From positions 62,001 through 126,000 of the forward strand of contig BDIU01000075.1 in assembly GCA_002118135.1 (NCBI GenBank): a DNA stretch of 64,000 nucleotides. Reading direction: 5' to 3'. The notes beneath the pieces were generated by a model that was not told where the DNA came from, searched no databases, and saw only the letters and a program-made list of their open reading frames with translations. Source of the DNA: Trebouxia sp. TZW2008. Its lineage: Eukaryota; Chlorophyta; Trebouxiophyceae; Trebouxiales; Trebouxiaceae. Both the position numbers and the translations under genes were made by a program. Below, piece by piece: positions 20,319 through 32,030 of the stretch; the first letter of the stretch is position 1, and each line of letters opens with the position of its first letter.

Positions 20319-22422
20319 TCATGCAATGCTCAGACAGCAATTGCATGGCATTCCACCTGCAGGGGCATCTTCAGCATCCTTGAGGGCGGCTACATGGGGT
20401 TCCAGGTCGGCATCTGACAGGATGGTGAAGGAGCTGTCAGCACCAACAAAGCCTACGGTACAGCTGCTGGCTTTCAGGTCCCCCTCTGTCATGCTGGCTG
20501 AAATTGCCTGCACAGTCATAGCAATTGACACTTTGGTGAAAACATGCATGCCATGGGCCGCTTTTGACTGCTGACTGGGGCGCAGAGCAATCACCGGACT
20601 GGCCTCAACGGCAGGAGCGCCTTGCATGCTTCTGTGCATTGCTTGATGATCATCTCATGAACATGACGAAGGCCTCAGCATTTGGGCATCTTATGTATGC
20701 TGCCCACAAGAATGATCTTGGCAACAAAATGCCCTCAACTTCAAACTTTGCTTTTAGCTGGACCCAAATCCAGTCTGTATTGCCAAATGATTGGCAAGTC
20801 AATTTTTGAGGTCATGTCATACCTGCAAGCCATGCCGTATGAGCTGATCAAGGCTGCTGCTCTCAAACTCCTCAAACTTGCGCTCTAGATAAGTTCTTGC
20901 AGCCTGCAAACTAGCACTGTGGTCAGCACAACCTTTTGGTAGCCTCCATGCTTGCAACATCGAGGTCTGGCATTGCTGTCAACACAAAGGGCAATAGCAG
21001 TTATGCTGTTTGTAAGCTCTGATGCACTTGAACTAGCTCAGGCACAGCAAGTTGCAATTTCGAAGAGCATTTAGCTTGCATTCTTCTGTTGCAGCTGTCT
21101 TGATGGTCAACAGCAGACAGCTCACCTGCGACCTTGCACCAACTGCGTTTGCCTTGTACTCAAAGTAGTTGCCTGACGGGCAGTTGTAATACAGCTTGGC
21201 CCCAGTCTTGTCAAAGCCGCCAACCAGTAGCCCCACCCCATAGGGCCGTTTCCAGGACCTTTGGGTGCAAACTTGCGCCTTGTCTGCTACATCTCTGACT
21301 AGTCTTCCCACTGGCATGGCTGACTCGTACACAAATCTGCAAGCAGCGGGGAGCTAGTGAGGGCATGAGACAGACACAACTCAAGGAGCCCACATGTCAA
21401 CTCAGCTCTATCTCTGACCAGCCTTCCGACTGGCATGGCTGACCTCATATACACATCTGCAAACAGTGGTGAGCTACTGAGCGCATGAGACAGATTGAAC
21501 ACTATGAGCAATCCATCTCTCTGGTCAGCTGCATCTCTGACTAGTCTTTGCACCAGCACAATTGACTCATACACAAATCTGCAAAACACTGAACAGCTTC
21601 AGCTCAAGCTCCAGCTCGGTATTAGTACATGCAGCAGCATCTGAGGCAACTTGGAACTCTATACCGCGTGCAAAATTGTGCTGCATTTGCAACAGCGTAG
21701 GCATGAATCGTGTCATGGAGACTGGGAAGCCTCAGTGGTCATTGCGTCTCAAGACACAGACTGCATGGCTATCAACATTGCAGCCAACAGAGCACAATGG
21801 CTCATCTGACAATCAAGCGGCAGATGGAAGACAAGGGCTATACAAAGCTTGGGACTGTGCCTCCCAGGTGTCAGCAAGCATCCTTTACGGGCACTGAAAG
21901 ACTGATATGCAGACTGCTGTCACACCTGTGGTTCAAGGTTTCTGAACGCATGTATCTGCTCAAACTTCTGCCATCTGAATTGAGACCAGACACAGCAACA
22001 CCAAGATGATCATCAATCTTGAACATCTTGGGCTGATGTGAGGAAAGCTCTTCTGGGGAGCGCCTCAAGGTTGCTAGGACAACATGTGTCTTGCTCTGCA
22101 GAACAATCGCTGTTTGTGCCATTGCTCCAATCTACGGGGTGAGCAGGATTTAAATTGTCCCCAGCGTATGACCTGGTGTTTGACGTTCGCAAGCAAGTGA
22201 GCCCCCTTGTAAGGCCCAAGAACAGCAAAATATCACCTTCAGACCCACAGCTGCACTGCCTTGCTTTACAGCTTCCATGGCGTACTCGATCTGGTGAATG
22301 CGACCTTGCGGACTCCATGTGACCACGTCTTGGTCATACTGCAACAAGCGAAAGCTTGTGATACGTGAAGCTATACTAGGCATGCATCCCATCAGTGCGA
22401 CGCTCACCTGGTTGCGAAACAT
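20319..22422 (-). CDS. PSMA1: 20S proteasome subunit alpha type-1 (alpha-6)
   Basis: Six exons on the minus strand: 22408-22422, 22237-22338, 21926-22095, 21126-21336, 20823-20903, 20319-20507; 255 aa, typical of the family. It starts [18 protein letters not shown] and has the alpha-type signature ([17 protein letters not shown]). [31 protein letters not shown] and [19 protein letters not shown] follow, as in PAF1/PSMA1. It is a structural, non-proteolytic subunit of the outer ring of the 20S core, in cytosol and nucleus. The C-terminal 25 residues (after LSDADLEP) are more acidic and divergent. Echoes of exon 4 and of the last exon are present in cis. Confidence 0.95.
21395..21590 (-). repeat. 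Two echoes of PSMA1 exon 4 acceptor half
   Basis: On the minus strand, the opening of exon 4 (GCAGATTTGTGTACGAGTCA...AGACTAGTCAGAGAT) recurs at about 21546-21583 and 21414-21456, upstream of the full exon at 21126-21336. Each keeps its CTGCAG-type acceptor and then runs into intron sequence. Confidence 0.85.
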
Positions 22423-22587
22423 GGCACTGCGCCTTTGCCAGCGCCTGCAGGTTCCTGCTCACCGCTAACTTCAATTTTACTTAGCTCCTGATGACAGAGG
22501 CTCTTGATGACACTGGAAGCTGATCACAACAGCCTCGCGCTTTCTAACCCTCTCTTTAAGGACTGAAAGCAGACTTTGGCCCTGCGT

Positions 22588-22854
22588 TTACTTGGAACTT
22601 GCTTTGCAACGCACGATCACTTCAGAAGGACTCTGCGATGGCACGGATTGACAGCAATTGACGTGCAGGCGGTGAGGGCGTGTGATGCCTATGTCCTGAG
22701 GCGAAGAAGATGCATGCGGCTTGTTGACATGTGAAGAAGAATAACGAGACATGTCTCCATGTATGCTACTTACTGTTACAGCTGGCTTGAACGGTGAGGG
22801 GCAAAGTTTACTAGACGCAACCTGGCCAGGATTATCTTGCAATTGTTTAAGCAT
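22588..22854 (-). CDS. Small candidate gene, unknown
   Basis: ATG at 22854 opens MLKQLQDNPGQVASS and ends with TAA at 22588. The frame is continuous (88 aa), but a GTAAGT donor after PFKPAVT and a CTCAG acceptor before DIGITRP would also splice in frame to about 63 aa. No known domain. It lies directly upstream of PSMA1 on the same strand, so it may only be a chance ORF in its promoter. Confidence 0.25.
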   Translation of the reverse strand: MLKQLQDNPGQVASSKLCPSPFKPAVTVSSIHGDMSRYSSSHVNKPHASSSPQDIGITRPHRLHVNCCQSVPSQSPSEVIVRCKASSK

Positions 22855-23388
22855 TCAGTCAATCAACAACAAAAGGTGTATGTAGTGATCAAGTCAATTA
22901 GGGGAGAACACAGTATGCACAAGATATATGCAGCTGACAGTGAGCAAACATAGCAAAAGCAGCAACGAACAGCGGTACAAGATCTGACAGCAGATACTAG
23001 CAACCTACACTCTCAGTTCTGAATTCCAGCAGCAGCTGCAAAGCATCAATCAAGAAAGGGTGTCAAGTTCCTCAACGTACAAGAAGTATTCAAGAGTACT
23101 GACGATGTTGACTAATCATTACTTGCCTGCAGGGCAAGCAGCATGTGCACCTCTATCTAAAATCAAACCTACACTCACTTCTGTCTATAGCTAGATTGTG
23201 GCAAATGTTCTGCATTAAAAGCAAATCATACATGTTAGGTCAAGTAGCCGACAAATGATGACTAATGCAGCATTCAGTGCTTGAGCAACGCATTGCATCT
23301 GCTGCATGAAGTAAAGGGATGATAGCTTGGCAAGAAGAGGGGCCGCACACAGAGGAAAACATACTACATATAGTAATACTATACAAAT
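22855..23388. other. Intergenic upstream of PSMA1, downstream of GT8 gene
   Basis: AT-richer sequence, no gene or repeat recognised. Confidence 0.5.
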
Positions 23389-26300
23389 TCAGTAAGACCC
23401 AAGAAGGACATGATCCTCAGGGATCATGCTTGCATATTTGTCATGATCCCTGACTAGCTTCTTATACAGCCCCGCCCCATCAGCATCCATGCCCATGAGC
23501 CACAAGGTGTTGTAGTCATTAGGGCATTTACATTCAGTGATGCTATTCCTGTTCACTTTGAGTTCCTGCTCAAGGCCTATGTAGCATTTCAAGCATCTCT
23601 CTGGCTTTGGACCATGCCAGTGAATGATGACCTGCAAACAAAGACAACACATTTAGTGTAATATACAAGCCATGAAATCTGCCTGTGGGACTATAGTCAG
23701 CCTGTTGACATTTTGCTGTGTGGCCAAACGCTGTAAGTGGTCAAGACTTACGTAGCATTTCAGGCGTCTCTCTGGCTTTGGACCATGCCAGTGGATAATC
23801 ACCTGCAATGCAAAAGACAAGCCATGGAAATCTTCATGCAAGATTACAGACAGCCTGTTGATACTTCATTGTGTGGCCAGATGCTGTATATGCTCAAGTC
23901 CTATATATGTAGCTTTTGAGTCATCTCTTGGGCTTTTGATCATGCCAGCAAATGATGATCTGCAGCGAAACGTTCAAGTCATTCAGTGAGAGTTACAAGT
24001 TGTAACATAGTGGCCGTTGCTTGGCATTCAGTACGATCTATGGGCCTATAATGACATCACGCTCACCCTGCCACAATGGGGTCAAACCTCTTCGCTTCAG
24101 GTTTGTTACACAAGTCATGTGGACTATCAGGCAACAAAACTAACAACCGGTAAGACTTTGCCATTAGGCCAGATGGTGCATGTGCCCAGATGCACTGCAA
24201 TGTTGCAAGCTGTGGCAGCAACTTGTTGAGAACACATGATTGCAGGCAATGCTGTACTGCTCATGTCATTGGTGAGACAATGTGGCATGCACTGAAGCAC
24301 CTGCAGTGCATGATAAACTGATGGATCTTTTCTGTCCGAAATGCCTTTGGAAATGTCTTGAGGAACATGCTACATATTGAACAGAGAATATCCTTACAGA
24401 GAATCTGACATAGCCGTGACGCGGTCAAGGGTGCAGGGGCAGTCGGCTTACAATCTCAGGGCTACAGCCCCAGTAGGCCTTCCAGTTGTAGGGTTCAGGC
24501 AAAGGGTCCAGAGGCTTCCCATAAACAGCAGGAAAGAAGTCGTTCAGCATGCTTTGGTCTGCCACCTCAAAATCCCAATGCCTGCCATTTGCCCAGTGAA
24601 GCATATCTGGCAGAACTGCGGCAAAACCCCTCAGGTTTATGAGCAGCACTCCAGCATTCCAATTCATTTCGCTCCATGAGTTGGCAATCCTGTCCATTTC
24701 TGGTCCTATTGCCATTACTTCAGGCAGATCTAGGCTACAGGGATTGAATTCATGGTAGAATAGTACATCTGCATCTGTGTACAGAGCCAGGTCTTGATTG
24801 ATGTGTTCTGTGACCCCTGCAGAGGCAAACCGAAGAACTATACTGATGTACAGCTTGCCACTGTTAGCGATTGTATCACATTCAGAATGCAAGCATGATA
24901 GTTCTCAAAGGCAACCTGAAATGGCCTTCACCAAGCAATCATGGCATGCGACTACGAACTGTACTTCATTGCAAGTAGCTTCACATTGAAACATCACAGA
25001 CACAGAGAAGTATGACCCTCTTGACAAATGACTCCAAGCTATGAGCCCTCATTGTGAACATAAGACACACATGTCACCCTCAGTGAGCCACTGTATGTCA
25101 TACTCAATACGCAATACGTAATACGCTACGCAATACGTAATACGCAATATGCAATGCGCAGTATGTGATACGCAAAAAGCAGTTCTTCAGAGTATCATTG
25201 CTGAGACACTCTGCAAATTGTGAAACACGCAATACATTGGAGTGCATATGTAATTCCCAATACACAAGTATTTTGCAATGTCAATCACCAAAAGGAAGAG
25301 TATGGTGACTCACTGGTCATCCCTCATCAGATTATGTGACTGACATCATAGAAGCCCTCTTTGCTGATGAAGCACATGACGCCCAAGCATATGGCATGCG
25401 CAGGTGCCTCTGAACAGTGCGCAAGACAAAAACAATGATCATCATCGATCATAACCATATAAGTAGGTACAGTTTTGTCCCGAAGTAATGCGCAGTTGTG
25501 GTGCTGGCCCCATCGTCAGAGTGACAAAATGAGCCTGCTGTATGGCTTACAGAAAGAAGGTGAGCCATGCTTGTTACCTACCTTGCGTTTGCGTGGGCAC
25601 AGGTACCAATAAATCACTTAACCAATAATAATATCATCAACAGCTGATTAGCACACCTGGCCTCTGACTCTCCAGCCACGTCAGCAGATGAGGCACAATG
25701 TGGGGCACGTCCATGCGTAAGAACGTGCCTTCCACTTCTTGCGGCCATTCTGCTGGCCGCAAACCCATGTCTGCCACAGCCTACAGCAATTCAGGCTTTG
25801 AAGACGTGTCACCCTCTTCTACAGTAAGTTCTCTTTGTGAGGACATGCAATGTAAGGACAATCTTGATATAAGGACAACACAATTGGGGACCCATCGCCG
25901 CAGCCTGACTGCAGTGGTCCCTTTGAATTCTCTGAGTAAGGACAATTTGATGCAAGGACAGGTTTCTTGGTACCCAGAGCAGTCGTTACAAAGGGAGAGG
26001 GAAGTCGCTGTATTGAAGCTCAAAGGTAAAACTGCACGGGGCCATGGTTGATAGAAATGGTTCCATGTCTGCTGCCTCATCGTTGATGCAAAGTCTGGTG
26101 ATGCAGGACCCTGTGGCTCTTAGGCATACAGCATTCTGCCATGTACTGCTTGACATGCCATTGGGTTCAGAGCCTTGAAGCATATCAAACATGCATATGC
26201 TTTTGATGCGATGCCAGTGCCGGGCAGATTGCAGTGGCTGCACAGATGCCGCCTGCATCATTCCAAATTCCAGGCACATGTAAGCTCAGCATGTACCTGC

Positions 26301-26696
26301 AGTTCTGACATAAAGGTCAGGTTGTGGGGATAGACAATGCCGCCTGCTTCCCTGTACCACTGCAGATTGGCCTCTGCAGTTGGGGCTGGGGTCACCGCTG
26401 GAACCGCCATAAAGCAATACCGGTATCAGATTTGGAGACCTCTCCTTCGCCGACAAGACCGCCACCTTGGCTGCAAATGGCCGAAATTGTTGATGGCGCC
26501 GCGCCAAGGGCAAAATGTACTTGCACAAGCTGTCTGAGCAATACGCACCGTAACGCCAGTACTCCATCGAAGACCTGCTACTGATCGCCATGAACCAGAA
26601 GATGCGGCGACTGCAATGATCTGGATGCTGAATTTGCAGCGATCTTGCGGAGCAAACACGAAAGTGCAAGCTAATCAGTAGCCCACATACGGCCAT
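23389..26696 (-). CDS. GT8-like glycosyltransferase
   Basis: Five exons on the minus strand: 26549-26696, 26297-26397, 25657-25780, 24452-24816, 23389-23631; 326 aa with all phases matching. The first exon gives a hydrophobic start (MAVCGLLISLHF) suggesting a signal peptide or type II anchor. The core has EGTFLRMDVPHIV, then LYTDADVLF with the DxD metal/nucleotide-sugar motif (about residues 139-141). NWNAGVLLINLRGF, DQSMLNDFFP and a terminal IIHWHGPKPERC follow, as in family GT8. It probably acts in the Golgi/ER lumen; donor and acceptor sugars are unknown. Exons 1-2 are less certain than 3-5. The gene contains a MITE, an unusual simple repeat and echoes of its last exon. It is divergent from the pseudokinase gene across 538 bp. 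Confidence 0.78.
23750..23966 (-). repeat. Two echoes of GT8 last-exon acceptor half
   Basis: The segment coding IIHWHGPKPER with its CAG acceptor recurs at about 23752-23802 (nearly intact) and 23920-23966 (decayed), upstream of the full exon 23389-23631 on the minus strand. Confidence 0.85.
25090..25172. repeat. Simple repeat of (CAATACG/TAATACG) units
   Basis: Roughly ten 7-8 bp units of the type CAATACG and TAATACG, some shortened, within the large GT8 intron. It is the only such tract in the window. Confidence 0.8.
25820..26012. mobile_element. MITE copy B, TAAGGACA family
   Basis: 193 bp counting the flanking TA on each side. The left end CAGTAAGTTCTCTTTGTGAGGAC mirrors the right end, read in reverse as CAGCGACTTCCCTCTCCCTTTG. 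It shares the interior with copies at 1058 and 57855 (GCCTGACTGCAGTGGTCCC). It lies in a GT8 intron, starting 40 bp upstream of exon 3 on the minus strand. Confidence 0.85.
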
Positions 26697-27234
26697 CGCG
26701 ACTGCAGGAGAAGTGCGTGCAGCAATGCCATGTCGCGGCATCAAGACAATTTGCGCTTGGGGATTGCAGAAGTCAATACCAAACAGGCTGACCGCACAAC
26801 ACGAATCCGCAGACAAGTTTCAGACGTTGATCAAAGTCAGGACCGCTTCGCAATGCGCCGGCAAGCGCATCGGCGAAGGACCAAAACCTTCCGATGGCGC
26901 CGATCGCGACACAAAGAGGTTGCTTTTTCCGTAGTCGACAGCGTTTGTCATTGCGTTAATGTCGGTCAAGGTGGCTTCACGAGCATGAGAGGCTTCACCA
27001 GCTGTCTTGTGAGTCGCATGAGTAATCGCTTGCAAGAGGTCCATGGCATGATTTAGATTTCAGTGCATTTATGCCACTTGCACTAGCTTGCCTGGTGCTG
27101 CAAGATTTCGGCGATGTTGCAAGGCTTGAAAGTACAAAGCGTGATGCTACTGCCAGCGTGAAGCGTGTGTTACACTCGGGCGCAGAGCGCAAAGTGCTGT
27201 GATCTCGACCTTTTGAGCTGTTGCTGTCGACGTG
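26697..27234. promoter_or_regulatory. Divergent promoter region, GT8 / pseudokinase
   Basis: 538 bp between two divergent start codons, CpG-rich compared with gene bodies. The minus strand contains an ATG-started 74-codon frame (26820-27044, MDLLQAITHATHK), which could be an upstream ORF or an unrecognised 5' exon of the GT8 gene. No TATA box is obvious. Confidence 0.45.
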
Positions 27235-30200
27235 ATGACAACTTCTCCTGCTCTGCAGTCACAGCAGCGGCTGATCGCTGTTCATCCTGCCTGCCCTCTG
27301 TCACTGAAGCATGACGGGGCGTGGCAGCTGCGTAGTTACAAAGTCGAAGCAGGGCTTCGGAGTAGTCACTGTGCAGAGCAGCGTAAAGTCAAATGCTCCC
27401 GCTGCGGAGCGTCAGTCATCATGCTCGCATATGAGCTGGTGAGCCAGCTTGATGTTCCCAGCACGCGTGTCGCCCGAAGCAGACCTTTACTCGACTGTCC
27501 TTTGCAACTCAGACAAAGATCCCGACTGAGGAGCTAGAGGCAGTACAGAAGCTTGTTTTGAAAAGCTGTGGCATTCAGCATGCTCATTTACATCTGCCAT
27601 GGGCAGCTTTTGAAGACTCTGGCTACTTCTGCGTCCTGTACCCTTGCATGGACAAGGTCAGGCACCACTGCACCAGTCTGTGTTATGAGCCAAACCGTAC
27701 TCTGTTCTTGCGGCATGAACATGACCTATCCTACTGCTGCATACCATGCAGACGCCATGCATATATTTAAAGAAACTCAATGCAAAATTGCTCTGTACAA
27801 TTTACATGAGACTGTTGAGCACGCTCTCTTCTGTGTGCACGTTTTCTTTGCTGGCAAGGTTCACAGGCTTTGTCATCGGCCAACAGCGAGCAACTTGACT
27901 TTTGAGATTCAAGCAGAAGGCGGCAAGCTGACAGAGGGCCAAGCAGTGCAGAAAGTGTTTCAGTTGTGCTTGACAGCCCTTGCAAACTTGCATACGCTGA
28001 GCAAGTTACTGTCATCGCCAGCAGAACTTACATGCTGAGATGCAAGCAGAAGGCGGCAAGCTGACAGAGCAGCAAGCAATGCAGAAAGTGGCTCAGTGCT
28101 GCTTGACAGCCCTTGCAGAGCTCCAGCGTGCACTGCTTGTTGCCAGCAAAACTCCTGAGCTTTTGCCAATAGCCAACATCTTTTGCAGGCCAATTTGACT
28201 GCTGAGATGCAAGCAGAGGGCGGCAGGTTGACAGAGCGACAAGCTGTGCAGAAAGTGGCTCAGCCTTGCCTGACAGCCCTTGCAGACTTGCACGAAAAGG
28301 GCATCACCCACGGTGCAGTTCTTCCCGACAATGTGCTGTTCAACTCTCAGGAGCAAAGCTGCAAACTTGCAGGTCGGCCTATTTTTTGCAGCTCAATATT
28401 GTCTGTCCAGCATGCACGCAAAACACATTTCTTGTGGCGCTATATTGCCCCATGGTGTGCTCTTCAGCTCTCAGGAGCACAGCTGCAAACTTGGATGTTT
28501 TGCCCTGCAGCTGGAATGTTTCTGCCTCAACAAACACACCAGACAGAAGTGCACAACTTGAATAGGTGCAAAGAGAATACCTTGGAACAGCTGGCCATAC
28601 CTATGCAAACACTTGAGTTATTCAATACCCAGCTCAGTCTGTGCAGCCCTGTTCTCAATTAGCTGATCTGTCAGCATATGATGCAGTGCTACAACATCTA
28701 CAGCAAATTGTACTGTGAAGTCTGCACCTCTCCTGACTTTTGCCAATTACATCCTCATGACTCCATGCAGGTTTCTTTTTTGATGAGGAGCTTGTCAGCA
28801 CTGCAGCAGCTGCAGCCTCACAGTGTTTTGCAACTCCAGGGCGCAGCATCCCTTGACAGCCTGCCTGGAACCTGTCCTAGAACGTGCAATTCATTCATTT
28901 TCTATTAAATCTTCTGTGTTCCATGCAGGTTTGTTTCTGGATAGTGAGCTTGTCAGCACAGCAGCAGATGCAGCCTTGCAGTGCTTTGCAGCGCCAGAAC
29001 AAAACCCAGCATCCCTTGACAGCTTGATGCAATCAGCCTCTGCAGCAGCAGATATCTTCATGTTGGGAGCCCTCACTTACGAAGTGCTGGTTGGCAAGCA
29101 TGCTTTCCCTGACAAGGATGATGGGCTGGGCAGAGCAAGAAGGTGGCAGGTACAGCCCTCAAGTGTTCATTGATTGCGTTGCAGAAAGTAGCAAGTTCCC
29201 TTGCACCTCAACAACATGCCCAGAACATTTTTATAGAAGAGCTCTGACTTATGAGATGCTGGTCAGCAAGCGTGCTTTCCGTGTCAAAGATGATGCTTGT
29301 GGCAGAGCACATGAGTGGCAGGTACATGATAAACTATTGACTAATCACATTGCAAAAAGAAAGAATCCACATGGACCACGATGATCAAAATCTGTTGCAG
29401 CCGACAATTTCATGCTAGAAGGCTTGATCTGTGAGATCCTGGTGACCTTGTGATCGCCTGATTGGCTCAAAATATCAGTCCTGTGACTTGCAGGAACCCA
29501 AAATGCCACTGTGGCTTTCCAGCTAAGCTCAAGATCTCCCAAGCAAGACACTGAACCCAGCCAAATGCAGCAATGCAGCTCAGCTTTCAGAGGAGAACAC
29601 TAAATCATCATCTGATAGAAAGATCCTCCTGGGTCCTGCAGGAGCCCAACATGCCTCTATGGCTTTCTGGTCAAGCCCAACATTTCCTCAGCAAGACATT
29701 GCTCAAGGAGCCAGTCAAGCGCAGCACTGCAGCTCAGCTGTCACAGAGGACACATACAATCATCATTTGACAAGAGATGATGCTGAGTCCTGCAGGAGGC
29801 TGATATGCCACTGTGGCGACTTAAGCAAGTTCAAAACTCCCTCAGCTAGACATCACTCAGATAGCCAGCCAAGCACAGCATTGGAGCTCAGCTCGTGAAC
29901 AAGATCATCAGAAGATTATCTTATACAAGGCCACCTTATGTCCTACAGGAGCCTGACCTGCCGCTGTGCCTTTTCTGACCAAGCCCAAGATGTCCTCATT
30001 TAGACGTTGCCCAAGGTCCCAGCCAAGTGCAGCATGGCAGCTCAGCTTTTGACCCACCCCTGACTGAACGTTCACACATCTGGGTTACACTGCCATTGTA
30101 CTGTTACCTTGCTGTCAAACAAGGTTGTGCTTTACTGTATGACGGTCAAGACATCAGTCCTGTCACTTGCAGGAGCCTGATATGCCGTTGTGGTTGTCTG

Positions 30201-31032
30201 ACCAAGCCCAAGACTTCCTCAGCAAGACATTACTGAAGGATCCAGCCAAGCGCAGCACTGCAGCTCAGCTTTTGAAGCACCCCTGGCTGAAATCTCTTGG
30301 ATTCAAACAGCCAGCGGATGCAGTTCCTAGCAGCATTGAGGTTTTGGAGCCAGTGCTGCCGCCTAGACCTGTTGTGCAGCCATTACCAGAGCCTGTAGTC
30401 ATTACTGGGCCTGCTGCTGCTGAGGAGGAAGCTGTGAAGGCAGCTGCTGAGGAAGCCGAGCTGGTGCCTCAGGAGGTTGCAGTCACCGCTACAGGTGTTG
30501 TAATGTTCACTCTCTTCTCTCCTCTCAAGGAAGGCCTGGAAGCTTTGGGTCTGGGCATCATTTTTGGGTGCTCCACAATTACTGCTCCATTGACATACTG
30601 TCTTTTGAGATGCATTATGTGCAATGTCATTGCAGCATTTGACAACAGTGCATGCTGCCATACACTTGAAATTTTACACGTTAACTTTTGTTTGTCTGGA
30701 AAGTGCTTTGTTGCTGCTCCAAGTGACATGCCCATCAGCAAGTCTCTTTGTTCAAGTCACTCTGACTTTTCTGTTGGGATATTGCAGTCACTGTGGCAGA
30801 GCCAGCCTCACCATCACCACTGAGCAAGAGCAGCAGAAAGCATTCCATCCCAAAGTCCTCAGATGCTTTGGAGACAGGCTGGGACTTGTTCTACAAGTCT
30901 GGCAATTCAGCCACCAAGGCTAAAGCAAAACCCAAAATGGTCATTCCAAAGGTGGTTGGTGGGTCAGCGTCTAGACGCAGTTCTGCGCAAGTCAGCAAGG
31001 ATGCAGCTGGTGACAAAAAGGGTAGTACATAA
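27235..31032 (+). CDS. Pseudokinase-like protein
   Basis: Six exons: 27235-27438, 27513-27656, 28189-28372, 28929-29149, 30173-30494, 30788-31032; 439 aa in frame. The kinase fold is visible: FEDSGYFCVLYPCMDK (hinge), DLHEKGITHGAVLPDNVLF (catalytic loop), CFAAPEQ (APE), DIFMLGALTYEVLVG (helix F region) and RSTAAQLLKHPWLKS (end of the C-lobe). The HRD aspartate is replaced (HGAVLPDN, residues 157-164), no DFG is present (CKLAGLFLD), and no clear beta-3 lysine is seen, so catalysis is unlikely. The C-terminal tail is acidic (AAEEEAVKAAAEEAE) then Ser/Lys-rich. Family not identified; a scaffold or regulatory role is inference. Three exons have extensive echoes in the introns. Confidence 0.8.
27895..28135 (+). 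repeat. Two echoes of pseudokinase exon 3 acceptor half
   Basis: Copies of the segment coding QAEGGKLTE-QAVQKV-Q-CLTALA lie at about 27898-28003 and 28036-28135, before the functional 28189-28372. Both stay in a good frame over 30 codons but lack the HGAV loop part. Confidence 0.88.
28430..28880 (+). repeat. Echoes of pseudokinase exons 3 (donor half) and 4 (acceptor half)
   Basis: 28440-28500 repeats the exon 3 end (GGTGTGCTCTTCAGCTCTCA and on). 28765-28880 repeats the exon 4 opening (CATGCAGGTTTCTTTTTTGA...GAGCTTGTCAGCAC). Each lies on the side of its intact exon predicted by tandem duplication. Confidence 0.82.
29235..29445 (+). repeat. Echoes of pseudokinase exon 4 donor half
   Basis: 29238-29322 repeats the segment coding ALTYE-LV-K-AF with its donor GGCAG|GTAC. 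A second, weaker copy at about 29395-29445 has lost its end. Confidence 0.8.
29490..30065 (+). repeat. Four echoes of pseudokinase exon 5 acceptor half
   Basis: Copies start at acceptors near 29491, 29640, 29794 and 29947, before the functional exon at 30173. The second is open for EPNMPLWLSGQAQ...LSKTLLKEPVKRSTAAQL and then stops, so it could act as an alternative last exon. Confidence 0.88.
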
Positions 31033-32030
31033 CAGTGGAAGGTGAAAGCAGACCACCAACAAGGTTTCTTGAACAGTCCGCCAGCATGATAGTTCAAGAA
31101 TCACAGAAAAAGCTCTGCAAAGGCCGTCATGTGGTCGGATAAATATGTCTTCAGTTTGTATTTTGCTTTTTGTTTCGTAATTGAATGCGGTGCAGCAGCA
31201 TCATGATGTTTTCATTATGCTACACTTGCATGACTGGGTTTGCAGACCCATTTTCTCTACGCTGTACCGTCAAACTTACCGCTTCTGGCAGCAAGAACAC
31301 ACTGACAGGTGTTGACGAAGATACTTGCAACTGCACATGTAAAGGCCTCCCAGTCAAGCACTCAGAGTGTGTCTCTAAGGAGCAGCATGTCTGATGATGA
31401 CAGGCAAATAAGCTGTGTCCTTGGATGCGTCCAGGCCTGTCATAAAAGTGCTGCACAATCAGTATGTACACAGAGCAGCAGAGTGATCATAATGCTGAGC
31501 AAAAAGGGACTGTTGCTGACATATGTATTGCCAAGCAGATTCACTTGCTATGCAATGTTGCCATGTGTGGATAGCAACAGCATGTTGCTCAGTGAAGATG
31601 TCTTACCTTGTGACTTTGCTGATCATTGCCTCTCATTTCGAGCTGTACAGCAGGCCTTCACCCAGCGCTTTGGTATGTGTGTCTGGACAAGAGCGCACAT
31701 GCATTCAACATGCCAAGCAAAGTTGGCCTCCAATGTGGTGTCGCCTTTCAACAACAAGTGTTCCATGACAGTGTTTGCGTACTTGTACTTTACAAGTGTG
31801 TCCATGGACTTTCAGCTCAAACAGACCACACAACAGCCTTTTTGCAAAGGTCCGCATCAAACACAAAAACAACGTCAAAGAAGCTGCCGCGGATGATGGT
31901 CATGCAGACCACACCACAAATGCAAACCAGTCTTGCTCAATGCTCACGCTTTTTATGCAAGCCACAAGCTCATCAGTAGGGACATCAGACGTCAGGAGCG
32001 AGCCATGAGCACATCAGAATTTGATGACCA
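31033..32030. other. Region between pseudokinase and F-box gene
   Basis: Convergent 3' regions. Several medium ORFs exist on both strands, but none has a recognisable domain or consistent splice structure, so I call no gene here. Confidence 0.45.

Noticed and set aside
25321..25400. Extra GT8 exon (frame with GVMCFISKEGFYD)
   Set aside because: Exons 25657-25780 and 24452-24816 already splice directly in phase and give the expected GT8 sequence; the candidate has no fitting phase.
26324..26584. Plus-strand ORF over the GT8 5' exons
   Set aside because: It overlaps minus-strand exons whose phases chain into a GT8 protein; the plus frame shows no domain.
31623..31990. Minus- and plus-strand frames after the pseudokinase
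   Set aside because: Short, no domain, and no consistent splice phases with the F-box exon.
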